Source of the DNA: Adineta ricciae
Taxonomy: Eukaryota; Rotifera; Eurotatoria; Adinetida; Adinetidae
NCBI GenBank assembly: GCA_905250025.1
Contig: CAJNOJ010000023.1
Coordinates: 496,001-560,000 of the forward strand
DNA: 64,000 nucleotides
Direction of reading: 5' to 3'
A program made the translations under genes and the position numbers. This document shows, one piece after another, positions 14,963 through 27,469 of this stretch (positions are counted from its first letter, which is position 1; each line of letters opens with the position of its first letter). The notes under the pieces are model-generated. The model was not told the origin of the DNA and did not search any database. It saw only the letters and a program-made list of their open reading frames with translations.

Positions 14963-14968
14963 AATAAA
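14963..14968 (+). terminator. Poly(A) signal of AP2A
   Basis: AATAAA about 290 bases after the AP2A stop and 82 bases before the next start codon. A second AATAAA overlaps the stop codon itself (14670-14675) and is less likely to be used. Confidence 0.4.
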
Positions 14969-15017
14969 CCAAAAGAAAAACAGACAAACCTCCAATTTAT
15001 GAGCAAATGAAAATACT

Positions 15018-15034
15018 TTTCGCTTCCTTTTCAG
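15018..15034 (+). promoter_or_regulatory. Strong 3' splice acceptor just before the POLA1 start
   Basis: The pyrimidine run CTTTTCGCTTCCTTTTCAG ends 15 bases before the POLA1 ATG. It implies either a 5' untranslated intron or a spliced-leader trans-splicing site. Bdelloid rotifers are known to trans-splice leaders, but the sequence alone does not separate the two. Confidence 0.35.
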
Positions 15035-15049
15035 ATTTTACGGTCAATT

Positions 15050-18000
15050 ATGTCGTCAGATAGTACGTGTTGCTTGTCGAGACGAGCTTAAGTGTATTTC
15101 TTTTCTTTACTAGGATCTCGAAGAGAAATTAAAGTTAGAGGAAACGATGCACAACGACTCAATGCATTGGAACAATTGAAACGAGCAAGACAAGGCGGTC
15201 AGGCAGCAATTGCTGAACAAGTAATCTTTTTGATCATCTACTCATTTAAGAATATTTTCGAGTTGATTGACATTTTAGTCGACGATCACAAATGAATCTG
15301 AAGATGTAGAGGGAGACGAAGCGGAGGAGGAGGAAGAAGATGATGACTATGAAAGCGATTCCGCCATGTATGAAGATATCAAACCATCGACAAAACGGAA
15401 ATCGAGCAATTCTCATCACAAAGATTCGAAACGTTTGTATTCAAAGTGGAAAGAAACGTTTGAGAAATCAGATTTATTTTGTGTATTGCAGGTTTGAAGA
15501 AAAAACGGCATTCTTCAGGAAATGAAGATGATGATGGCGAAGAAGATCATCAGAAAACGAAAGCTTCGGAGTCAAAACGTCGCGCACAAGTTTTTGCTAA
15601 GCCGCAAGAAGAATCAACACGCATGCAGGATATCAAATCGATGTTCGCCGCCAACAAAACACGAAATATACAAAGACAGGAACAAGTATATCTCGCGATG
15701 AGATTGCTATCTCAACGAATACATACAATTCTTTGTTTAGATTGAAAAAGATGACTCAGATAAATTGTTGTCGGACATTATGTTTGAATTGCAGAAGCCA
15801 AAGGCTAAACCAACTTATCCACTGGCAACGCCATCCGTATCGGTACCAGTACAAACGCCAACAGCCGTTGCTCCGAAGAAGCATGAAGTGAAGCCAGCAG
15901 AACTTCCTCCGCCCGAAGAAGTCAAACCAGCATCGATGCCCCAACCGTCGTCACACATACAGAGAGATCTTGACTGGGGCGATGATGACAGTATGAGTTT
16001 CGATGCTGTATCAAAGTTGATGAATGACGCAGCTCCACCAGCACCACCACTACCACCACCAACGCATAAAATTCCCTCGCCACCTTGCGCTTCTAAATCT
16101 TTAATTCAATTCGATACTCAAGAGCTTGAATTTGTCACTGATGAACAATTATTGAAGTCAGCTCGAACATTTCACACTTCACCGTCGAAGGAAACCGATC
16201 AGAATGAAGCGGCTAATAAAGATGAACATTTACGATTCTTTTGGTTCGACGCTTATGAAGATCCAGTTGCTCAACCTGGTAAGACATTCGATAAAATCAC
16301 GTTGATGTTTATTGTTTAAATCGTAGGTAAATTATTTCTCTTTGGCAAAAGCCCGTTGTTGAATGAAGATAAAACAACGAGCAAAACATTCGTTAGTGTT
16401 TGCTTAATCGTTGACAACATTCCGAAACAAATGTTTCTTGTACCCAAACCCCGTGTAAGATTGTTTTTTTTCTTCTTCTATAAATTTTCGAGGTTATTTT
16501 ATCTTCTATTTTGTAGAGCACAGCATCCGATGTTGAAGATGAATTGTTTATTATTGCGAAACGATTCAAAATAACGAATTATACATCATCAGTAAATTAA
16601 CTTTACTTTGAAAGAGAACACTCATTGCATGATTGGTTCACATTTAGATTGTCAAGAAACGACGCTTCGACCCGGAATTGGTCGCTACTGATCTACTCAA
16701 TGAAGTTGATGTCGTCGAAATGAAATATCCAGTAAGATTTCACTTGTAGATTCGTACCGGTTCTTAGAAGAAAAGCTCTTTTTCAGGCTCGTTGTGCTAC
16801 ATTACCCAGTGATTTACAAGGTGATTCATTTCAATCGATTTATGGTACTAATCAAACTGCACTTGAATATATACTCATCGATAAAAAACTCAAAGGTCCA
16901 TGTTGGTTAAACATAAAAAATTGTGGTAAGCTGATAAACTAATTAATTGCAAGAAAACCTATTGGCTTGCTTCTTAGCACCGGTGAAAACACGGCGCAGT
17001 TGGTGTAAACTCGAATATGACGTGGATTATTATCATGGAGCAGATCGTCAGATTACCAATATTGAAATTAGTACTGTCGTCTCACCACCACCGCCGTTGG
17101 TCACAGTGACTTTATCTTTGGTCACATTGCCTAATACTAAAACTCATGAAACCGAAGTGAGTAAAAGAAGAAGTTTGACAAATTCATGCAGAAAGTTTTC
17201 TTTAGGTTATATGTGTATCCGGACTTGTTCATCAACAATTCCCAATGGATAGCGCTGCACCCAAACGACCATATCAAAACTATTTTGTCGGTCAGTTGAG
17301 TGATAATATATAAGATCGTGCAATTCTTTGTCTTTATATTATTTTTTTTTCAGCGTTAACTAAACCCAGTGATTGTATTCTTCCACCTGGTCTTGTCAAA
17401 GCAGCTGAATCTCAAGTAAGAATCATTCACGGTGAACTACTACGACATGAAAGAAGCCTTCTTCCTTCTAGAAAATTAACATCGCAATTGTGCCCGGTGA
17501 ACGAGCCTTACTAATGTATCTAATATCGAAATTTCAATTGTTAGATCCCGACGTCATTGTTGTAAGTAGACAATACAATGACAATCATTTGTCTATCTTC
17601 CTCTTCCTTCTATGTAAGGGTCATGATATGCGCATGTTCGGTTTGGAGTTATTCTTATCGCGCTGTCAGAAATTAAAAGTCGGTTTAACAGCATCCAAAA
17701 TTGGCCGACTTCATCGAACACATGATGGAAAAACTAAAGTAAGGCTTGTTTACGATAAATATTTCGAATTCATGTATGCCTGTCCAGGTTTCCACGATCA
17801 AAAATCCAACCTGCGGTCGTCTTCTATGTGATATCTCAATCTCCGCACGTGAATTATTAACAAAATGCAAATCGTATGATCTTGAAGAACTGTGCAAAGT
17901 CGTTTTAAATACTGAACAACAGCAACTCTATCGAGCTTATTCCATCGATCAAACAAGAGAAGCATTCAGGTATATCATTACTTCTGATTTGAGCTTTATT

Positions 18001-21000
18001 CTAATCTTAGCTGAATTTCAGTTCATCAGTGTCTGTTGTTGACCTTGTTCAAGCAACATTGAATAATACTTCATTAATTCTCAATATCTTCTGCCAATTG
18101 ATGGTCTTGCCACTTGCATATCAATTGACATGTATCGCTGGAAACTTACTAGTAAGATTCTCATGAGGATGACTACAAATCGTTTTCTTTTTCCTAGAGT
18201 CGAACATTAGCAGGAGGTCGTTCCGAACGAAACGATCATTTATTATTACATGCATTTACTGAAAAAGATTATATTGTACCGGAACGAACGATCATCTCCA
18301 ATCATCGATCTGCTCTCAAACATACTCAAGAGGTATTTAAAATGAACATAACAACCACATGTCTTTTGAGAGTTCTCACAAATTTATTTTCATTTTAGAT
18401 GCATAACGAGTCCGATGAAGAACTCGACGATGATCCTAATAAGAAGAAGACAACAAAACCGTCGTCGACATCCTACACCGGAGGTCTAGTCCTAGCTCCG
18501 AAGAAGGGCTTCTATGACCATTTCATACTGTTGTTGGATTTCAACAGTTTATATCCGTCAATTATCCAAGAATTTAATGTTTGCTTCACAACTTACATGA
18601 AGAAATCGATTCAATCACGCTCCGTTAGTTCACAATTTTTTTCTTAATCTTTACTTTCGAAATTGTTTTTTTCGTAATTAGAACAATAGCGAACAAGAAA
18701 CAAATGAAATTGACGATATTGTTGCCCTTGATGAAACAAACAAAGGTATTTTACCACTGGAAATCTATAAACTCGTTGAACGACGTCGTGAAGTGAAAAA
18801 ATTAATTAAAGAAAAAAAGAATCTAACCGATGAACAACTCGTTCAAGTATGTTTTCTTATCTATTCTCTTTAAAGTAGACTGTTGTCTATTTTCAGTATG
18901 ATATCCGTCAAAAAGCTTATAAATTAACAGCAAATAGTTTATACGGTTGTTTGGGTTTCAAGTATTCAAGATTCTATTGTAAATATCTTGCTGCTTTCAT
19001 TACGTACAAAGGTCGAGAAGTAAGAATAAAAGAAATTCTGTCTATCCATATAGTTATTATTTACCTAGATCCTCATGCAAGCAAAAACTATTGTCGAACG
19101 TGTAAGCTCAAGAATTTTTATGAAAAATAATCAACGTATTTGAACATTTCTAGATGAATTATGATGTTATTTATGGTGATACGGATAGTATTATGATCAA
19201 TACGAATTCTACGGATTATGATCAAGTGATGGCGATTGGCGCGAAGGTAAGATTCAATGACTTCGTGTGATCAGTAATTGAAAGAAGTCTTCGGTGTAGA
19301 TACGCAATGAAATCAATCGTCAATATAAAAGCGTTGAAATCGGTATCGATGGTGTATTTAAATGTATGCTTTTATTGAAAAAGAAGAAATATGCTGCATT
19401 GATTGTTGAAAAATCTCCAACACAAGAATTCACATACAAAACAGAATTGAAAGGTTTAGATATCGTTCGACGTGATTGGTGTCAATTGGCTCGTTCAACT
19501 GGAGAGTAAGTGTTTCCATTCAAAGAGACAAGTTCGCTTACCTCCTATGCAACGCAGATTTGTCGTATCAGTTATTCTCTCTGGTCAATCACGTGATGAT
19601 GTTCTCGATACAATTCACAATCGCTTACGAGATCTCGGTGAAGAAATGCGCGCCGGTAAAGTTGACATTGCTGAATATGAAATCAACCGAGTGAGTTGTC
19701 TGCTTTCCTCATTTCTCCTTATTCGCGTTTTTTGTTTTCTTCAGCAACTTTCCAAAGATCCAAGTGATTATTCCGATGCGAAAAGTTTACCGCATGTTCA
19801 AATAGCTGTTCGCTTCAATACGAACTCGACGGGAAGAAAAATGAAGCGCGGCGATACAATTGCCTATATCGTCTGCGAAGTATGACATTCATTGCATTCG
19901 TTTGAAACCTAAATCATTCGGGATTATTTCCTAGGATGGTACACAAAACTCTGCTATGCAACGTGGTTACTTACGTGAAGAGATCTTATCGTCATCGTCG
20001 TTGACGATCGATATTAATTATTATTTGCATCAACAACTTTTGCCTGTTATATCACGTTTATTAGAACCATTTGATGGTACAGATCAAGCATATCTTGCTC
20101 AATGTCTGGGACTAGATTCGTCAAAATACAAACAACGTCAACAAAAGAATTATGGAGGCAAGAATGATGAAAATAATCTTGATAACGGCAATGATGATTT
20201 TGATGATGAACTACTTTTCGGGGAAGGCACAGAAGCGTTTAAACAATGTGATCCATTTTCGTTCTCATGTGTTAAATGCGACACGTTGAATTTCTGGAAC
20301 GCACCATTTATTTTCAATGAAGTATGAAGAGTATTTTCAATAAGCTTCGACTAAATTGAAATACTTAGGATAAGACATGTGCATCACCACTTCTTCGATG
20401 CACAAATGTCAGTTGTTCAAGTCAACCAATCGACCATGTCATCTATCTACGCAATCGTCTGACATTGATGATTAGTAAGGCAATTCGACGTTATTATCAG
20501 GTAAGTTTTGTCCTAAACCATTCCCTCTATTCTTTTTCTTTTGATGCAGAATTGGTTACGATGTGAAGATGACACGTGTTGTGCATTTCGAACACGGCAA
20601 ACACCGTTAGAAGTATTACATAAGAGACATACATGTACATCGTGTAATAAAAGTGATCTCGTCACCGAAGTAATGAGCAATCGATTCAACTTTTCTCAAT
20701 TCACACATCATTCACTTTTCAGTATGATGATCGTCAATTGAATTTGCAACTTCGCTTCCTTAAACAGCTGTTCAATCTTGATTCTTACAAGCAATCAATC
20801 AATCGAACGAAATCGGGTAAGGAGCGTATTTCAAGTGAAAGTCTAGTGATAAATTTCGTTTCCTTGCAGAACAAATCGATACTTATTTGAAAAGTCTACC
20901 AGCGGATACGATGCGTCTGATTTCCAAAACAATGAATGACCTGCAAGGACATATTGATCGTATTGTACAAAAAAGCGGTTATGCTGAAGTATGTGTTAGT

Positions 21001-21048
21001 GATCTCTTCGCCCAATTTTACTTTAATACACCAATCCAAATGAGTTAG
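15050..21048 (+). CDS. POLA1: DNA polymerase alpha catalytic subunit
   Basis: Family B DNA polymerase that, with primase, makes RNA-DNA primers at replication origins and on the lagging strand. The first coding exon is 13 bases (MSSD plus one base), splicing to [20 protein letters not shown], the basic N-terminal segment typical of p180. Acidic and proline-rich linkers follow (15300-16080). The exonuclease-like region starts near [16 protein letters not shown]. Polymerase motif A is [10 protein letters not shown] (about 18538-18567), motif [10 protein letters not shown] (18921-18947) and motif C YGDTDS (19172-19189), so the catalytic aspartates are present. The C-terminal zinc modules show [18 protein letters not shown] and CCAFRTRQ...HTCTSC (20260-20690), the site that binds the B subunit. 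The gene has about twenty short introns. It ends [14 protein letters not shown]...IQMS. Confidence 0.95.
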
Positions 21049-22625
21049 TTTTCTTCTTTTTCTTGTGATGATGCTTGTCAAATAGATACCAAGATATTGT
21101 TATTGTTGATATGATTGTCAGATAGATCTATATTTTTTCTTTATTTTGTGAAATAAAAAGGTTCGGACGATTCGTGCGCTGATGTTACATCGTGTGAACT
21201 AAATTATGCAGAGTCAAGCTATATTGAAAATCTCAACTCCGTATAACATTACTGAAAGATTGAACAAACTTGTCAATCGACTACGAAAATTATTAACATA
21301 TTGAAAATAACCGAGACATAACATAACTCATCTAGTCAGTCCCATACTAATTTATCTGTAATTGTCATCGAATATGCAGTTACAATCAGTGTAATATCAG
21401 TCATCATGCTAACCTTTTGTAATTGAACAGTTAATGTGTTGATAATCAATTGTACAGACAATGAAAATGCCACCTTGTCGTCAGGAAATTGGATACAAAA
21501 AAATCCACAATCATCTGTATGAGATCAGTCTGTTCATTCACAGGAACAGCAATGTTTCTGTCATTGAATTCTTTACTTTTTCTATTCAGTAGCCTAGGTC
21601 AAATACTACTTGAATTTTCTTCACGTTCATTTATCTGTATCGTTGACCTCTCATATCTAATCAATTGGAAGTAAGAGATACTCAATCGTCTCTAACGAAT
21701 CGATGAAATGAAATCATATGAATGGGGAAAAGGAAATAAAGTAAATAGACAAATTTTACTATGCTTTTCGGATGAATATCCGAGCAACACCAGCTTGTCC
21801 GTCTAAACGCGTCTATAATTGCAGACTCGTTGAATGTTAATCTTATGCTTTCGGACAACGAACGAAATGATTAGAAAATGTACACATCTAGTCAGCGATG
21901 AATAGAAAAGAAGAGAAGAGAAGAGCTCAATATGTTTGATAACAAGCTCGATATGACCGATCGTTATTTGGCTCCGATCATTACTCGAAACGATTGAAGA
22001 CAAATAGAAAAATACAACAGAAAAGAAAGTAAATGCCAATCGACATCATCTTATCTCGACTTGTTTCCTTGATGAATGAATCATCATTAACAATAAAAAC
22101 ATGTGAGCTATGGGTACACATACTTCATAGCACTATCCTCGCTCTGCCTAACGTGACAAACAGGAAAGGAGAAAAATAGGAGAATAAGTGAGAGAGAAAT
22201 TCATTCTCTCTCTCTCTGTCGAATAAACGAGCGATGAGAAAAATATTTTCTTCGTCATATCTTCTCTTAGTCTAAAAGTGAGTTCTGTCTTTACTTTAAT
22301 CATGGCACATACTATCCAACCTTGTGTTTAAACTAAGTAATTAGATATGATCGATCATACGATGTATATAAATGTTTCTCTTGAAATCTTTTGTTCTCTT
22401 TCTTTGAATTTCAATCCCAGCTACGAAAATATCAAAGCAAATGCAGTTCATTCACTTTTGAGTTCATCGATTGTTTGATCCTAACGATCTATATTTCACA
22501 CTCATTAGCGAATACACATCCATAAACATTCTTCATTTGAAAATCAAAGAAGATCGATCGTTTACTGTTAACATTTCTAATTTATAGCATTTATCGTGTT
22601 TGTTTTCTGTTCATTTTATTTAGTC
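21049..22625. other. Intergenic between POLA1 and the receptor kinase
   Basis: About 1.6 kb without a supported gene. It contains an AATAAA at 21152-21157 that suits POLA1, a GA/CT inverted repeat (22187-22220), and presumably the receptor-kinase promoter at its right end. Short frames on both strands look like chance. Confidence 0.5.
22187..22220. repeat. GA/CT inverted repeat
   Basis: GTGAGAGAGAAATTCATTCTCTCTCTCTCTG: a GAGAGA arm and a longer CTCTCT arm separated by about six bases. It could fold into a hairpin, or serve as a GAGA-type element upstream of the kinase gene. Confidence 0.45.
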
Positions 22626-25600
22626 ATGTATAAAGAAACGATTTGTATTCTTCTATTACAAATAACAATCATCAATTGTTATACTTTTCAATCTTCGATT
22701 GATAATTTACTTTATATCAAAAATACGTCGACTCTATTTGCAATATCTTCCTCGCATTTGTATCAATTGCATTGGTCAACAACAAATCAAACTCTCCTTC
22801 TGCTACATCGACGTGTTCAACTTCATTCATCCATTGATAATACAGAATATGGCGTTAGTGTTTTTGTTTACGATCAAATTAAACAATTGTTAATCATCTG
22901 TGCACGTTCAATTATCGGTCGTTGTATTCTCTACGATGCAAATGATATCAGTCGAACTTACATACTCGACTCATCCGTCGAAACCAATTATCTCGGTTGT
23001 TTGTCGGGTTGTTATACATTCATGTCAACAAATATCATTCGTTCAGCGTTGAATGGTAACCGTCTTGAAAGCAATGGTAACATAATTAATTCTCAAATTG
23101 AATTGCGCAAAGATTTGCTTAGCTATAATATCAAATATCAGTTAGAGTCAAGTGATAATACATTGATAACATCTCTAACGTTCTTACCCGAACATTTAAT
23201 AACGAAAAACAATTATGAATATATTTACGGGTTCGATTATGAACAATATACGTACTATATATTGAAATCCTCACGTATCGCACGTTTATGTCAGTCTACT
23301 ATTGCAATGCGTGTTACGTACGATGAAGTACCATTGTTAAATTGTCGTAATACAAGTGAGAAAACATCGATTATTATTACAGGAGCGTTTTATTCGTTTG
23401 ATCAACTGACGAGTTTATATGTTATTTTTGATAATTTCGTTTGTATGTATTCGATGAATGAAATTTTGCGTGCGTTTCAAGCATCAAAACTTCAATGCCA
23501 ACAAGGTAATGGTCATCGTCTAGATCATATCGTTGATAGTGTCGAAACTCGGCCAAAATGCGAAAAAACTTTAGAGCAAAATCAAACAGATGTTAATGAA
23601 TGTGCGTGGCAACCATATCGAATAAATACTTATGTGGATGGAATGATTGGAGCAGTTGGAGAGAAGATCTATGATACAATGGCAAAAAACGTTAAAATTA
23701 GTTTTATTTTTGCTCAAGAAGATATTGTAATTATGAGTACGAATGAACGAAAAGTGTTGAAGGTATGCAATCTGTGCTGATATGATCTATTTTTTTGTCG
23801 AACAGCGAGAATATATTCTTGTTTTTAACACCTTCTGTAACACATTTAGTTAATCCGGTCAAATCAAACAACACTTTATCTGTTGCATGAAGCTGTCTAT
23901 CATACTGAGCCGTTTAATCCGCAGTACGTAATTGACTATGAACATGAGTCATTAATCTTTGCTGTTGGAGCTGAGGTAATTAGATGATTGTCTGCGTAGT
24001 TTTTGTAAGCATCAATCTTGCTGTCACATTTAGCTCCATCGATATGCGTATAATTCTTGTTCAATCTACGAAACATGTCGTTCGTGTATTGGCAGCCGAC
24101 GGTATGATAGTAAATCGTGCATATGGTTCGATGGTAAATGTTCGTTATCGTCGAATTCATTGATATTCAATCGTGGATGTCCACCGACAGTCGATCAAGT
24201 TTGTTATTTATGAATTCATTCCTTTTGGTAAAGAATTTTCTTCAATAGATAATACCGAAAACTATCAGCGTCAATAACGAACGAGTTACACTAGTCATAA
24301 TTGGTTTATTCGAAGGCGTACACGCACATTTAGTGAACGTTTCAGTCAAATATCCTTCATTGGGCTACATGCAAACTATTTGTACTATAGAAAGTGTTGG
24401 AAATGATAGGTTTGTCACTAATGAAGGCTGTTTTCAGTGTGTTATGTTCATTCTTTTTGATTTAGTTTAACGTGTAATTTAACAATTCCACGGCAATCGG
24501 CCAGTGGAATCATTTCGTTAGATATTAAACCTAATCGTTCGTTAGCTCTGGGTGACACGGATCTCTTGGGAAGCATTGAATTATCGGATAAACTAAATAT
24601 CTATGTACGAATGAAAATTTGTCTTTTATGAGTAGAAAGATAATGATTGCATTTAGATACCTAAACCAATTCTCGTGCCAAATTTCGGTCCAGCTGCTGG
24701 TGGAACAAAGATTCGTCTACAAAATTTAGCGTTTGACGAAAGTCTAGATCTGTTTTCAACAATGAAAATCTTCCTAGGAAACAAGCAATGCCACATAACT
24801 GAGTAAGACTCGTCTTCCAGGCATGACGACTAATTTCGAAAAAGGCAAATTCAGTTTATCACGTTGCATTTGGTATGGCATTCTACGCCAGATGCAATCA
24901 TATCGCAGACGAATATTTTTCTATCCAGGTAATTGTACGTGCAACGTCCTCTGTTTCTTTTTTAGAATAACCTCCGACGAAATAGAATGTATCAATCAGG
25001 CGTGTACAAATAATTCTGAGCGATTAGAATTGAGTATTCAACTGAATGAGAAAAGATGGCAATTAGAAAGAGCATACTTCCAATGTCGTCCGGATCCGAT
25101 GGTTTTCGATTGGTATCCGAAAAAATCAATTTTAAGGTGAAGCATCCGATCGTTGTTTTAGAATTAGTTTTACAAAATAATGTTTTCTTTCAGTGGTGGA
25201 TTCAAACTAATCGTCAATGGACAAGATTTGAATGTCGTACAAATGCCTATCATGAAATTTGTTTACAATATATCAGATTATGAGTTTATTTCATTATGTG
25301 AATCGACTTCAAGTACACAAATGATCTGTCTATCACCTGCGATCGATCGAAATCTTGGTTTAAGTCCGCCGATTGACCTTGACGTCATGTTCTTCATGGA
25401 TAACATCAAGATCATTCCCGAAGATAATATTCTAACAATTGTTGACGATCCAATTTATTTCCCATTCAAAGATTACGTTCAAGAAATCAATTCGACGAAC
25501 ATTATCAAATTCGAAGTAAATATTAGACAACCCATCATACTGAAGTTCTTCTTGACATTTTCTTAAGGGAGCAAATCTTGCTGTTACACACTCGTTAGAT

Positions 25601-27298
25601 CTTATTGACGTGCAGATCGACAATATTCACAATGCTTGCTTGCCAATGAACTTGACGGATACGTATCTCACGTGTACGTTATCGAAAGCAGCACTGAATA
25701 ATCTCAAAGACTATGAAGCTAATATTGACGTAAGTAAAAAACGATATGTAAGTTCTAGATGTAAGGAGAAAATGTGTTTAGATTCGTATTGGAACAAATC
25801 TAACATTTTTAATTGGTAAAATTATCATTCAAAATCGTACGGATTCATATTCTGGATTATCCATTCCGTACTTAACGAAACAAATCGGTTCCTGGACAAT
25901 ATTGATCTTAATTATTTTAACATCAATCACAATATTGAGTTTATTATTTCTGTTTGTTATATTTATTCGTCGTCGTTATTTTCAATTTTCGGAAAAATAC
26001 CACAAACAAACGAAACCTCCGCAATATTACCAGGATGTCTGGTGTGAGTTAGGTAAAAAATGGCAAATCAACTCGAAGCATCTAACTGTAGCAGAAAAGA
26101 TTGGTCAAGGTTGTTTTGGTGATGTTTATCGAGGAGAACTGAAACAGAATGATAACAAACCACTCGAAGTTGCAATTAAAGTTCTTCGCGATCAGAACGT
26201 GGCGTCAATGCATGAGTTTTTATTCGAAGCCAATCGAATGAAAGATTTCTCACATCCGAACGTTCTCTCATTGATCGGTGTCGTATGGGATCCTGTGCGG
26301 AAAGCAATGGTACTGTTACCTTATATGAAAAATGGTGATTTAAGAAGTTATATATTAAGTGAAAAGAATCGACCAACTGTACGACAGCTAATAACATGGG
26401 GAATACAAGTTGCTGATGGAATGGAATATTTATCATCGTTGAAATTTATCCATCGGGATTTAGCAACACGAAATTGTATGTTGGATGAGAATCTAATCTG
26501 TCGAATATCGGATTTCGGTCTTAGTCGAGACATTCTCGATCGAGATTATTATCTTGTACCACGAACAACGACAAAAGAAAGAAACGGACAAGTTATACAA
26601 ATGCCACCGAGACGATTGCCAATCCGATGGCTTAGTCCTGAATCAATTGAATCGTCAAAATATACCATTCAATCCGATGTGGTAAGTTTATTGTGAAAGA
26701 ACGAGAGAAAGTCTTCTATTAGTTTGCTATTTAGTGGTCCTATGGCGTTCTTCTTTGGGAATTATTAAGTCGTGGTAAAACGCCATATCCTGGAATTGAC
26801 AATGCTGATATCTTTACATATGTTAAGAACGGCTATCGTCTTCCTCAACCTACTTATTGTCCTCCACTGCTCTATAAATCAGCGATGATAGTTTGTTGGA
26901 ATGCAGATCCACTGAAACGTCCAACTTTCACTCAACTCGCTCACGATATTCGTCATATTCTTCAACAACTCGAACTCGAACAGCAACAACAGAAACAAAT
27001 GGCACACAATCAACCATCCTCGTCTGCTGATGACGAAGATACAACTATTGTCGAGCGTTATCCAGCCGATCGAAAACTCAAACGATTATCAACCACGTCC
27101 TTGTCATCATCAGCGAGCACCACTGGACAATATATAACGACCCCTCATCGTCAATCTGAAAATATCCAGTTACTATTCGATCGTGGCGCTGATGATGAAG
27201 ATTCATATGCAGTTGCAGTTAATTCAAGTGCTGATGTTTTTAGTACAACGAGATTATTACCTCGATATACAGAAATAAGCATTGCTGAAGATGCATAA
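22626..27298 (+). CDS. MET: MET/RON-like receptor tyrosine kinase
   Basis: Single-pass receptor tyrosine kinase with the MET architecture. A signal peptide (MYKETICILLLQITIINC) is followed by a Sema domain filling the long first exon. The cysteine-rich PSI module is SCSIYETCRSCIG...SKSCIWFDGKC (about 24060-24150). IPT/TIG-like domains include ILVPNFGPAAGGTKIRLQNL. The membrane helix is at about 25890-25970. The kinase shows a Gly loop GQGCFGDVY, VAIKVL lysine, HRDLATRNCMLDE, DFGLSRD, twin tyrosines RDYYLV, and [23 protein letters not shown] across an intron. I place the start at the ATG at 22626 because it gives a clean signal peptide. The activation loop is about 12 residues longer than in vertebrate MET. 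The tail holds DEDSYAVAV and PRYTEI as candidate phosphotyrosine sites. Ligand unknown. Confidence 0.88.
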
Positions 27299-27387
27299 CA
27301 TTCTGTTAAACTGTGCATACTTTATCTTGCATGTGTATTTGTGATATGAACTAATGTATGGCGTACTTTGTTTTTCTTACATTTCAA

Positions 27388-27393
27388 AATAAA
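27388..27393 (+). terminator. Poly(A) signal of the receptor kinase
   Basis: AATAAA 90 bases after the kinase stop codon. Only 77 bases separate it from the stop of the convergent minus-strand gene at 27470. Confidence 0.5.
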
Positions 27394-27469
27394 CGTTTGT
27401 TTATTTGATCTATTCTAGATTATTATAGTATTATTTTTCGAGGAAAAGGAGAGAAGTGAACCAGTCTTT

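Noticed and set aside
21803-22039. Minus-strand 78-codon hydrophobic frame
   Set aside because: No start context, splice sites or recognisable domain; composition is that expected from AT-rich noncoding DNA.
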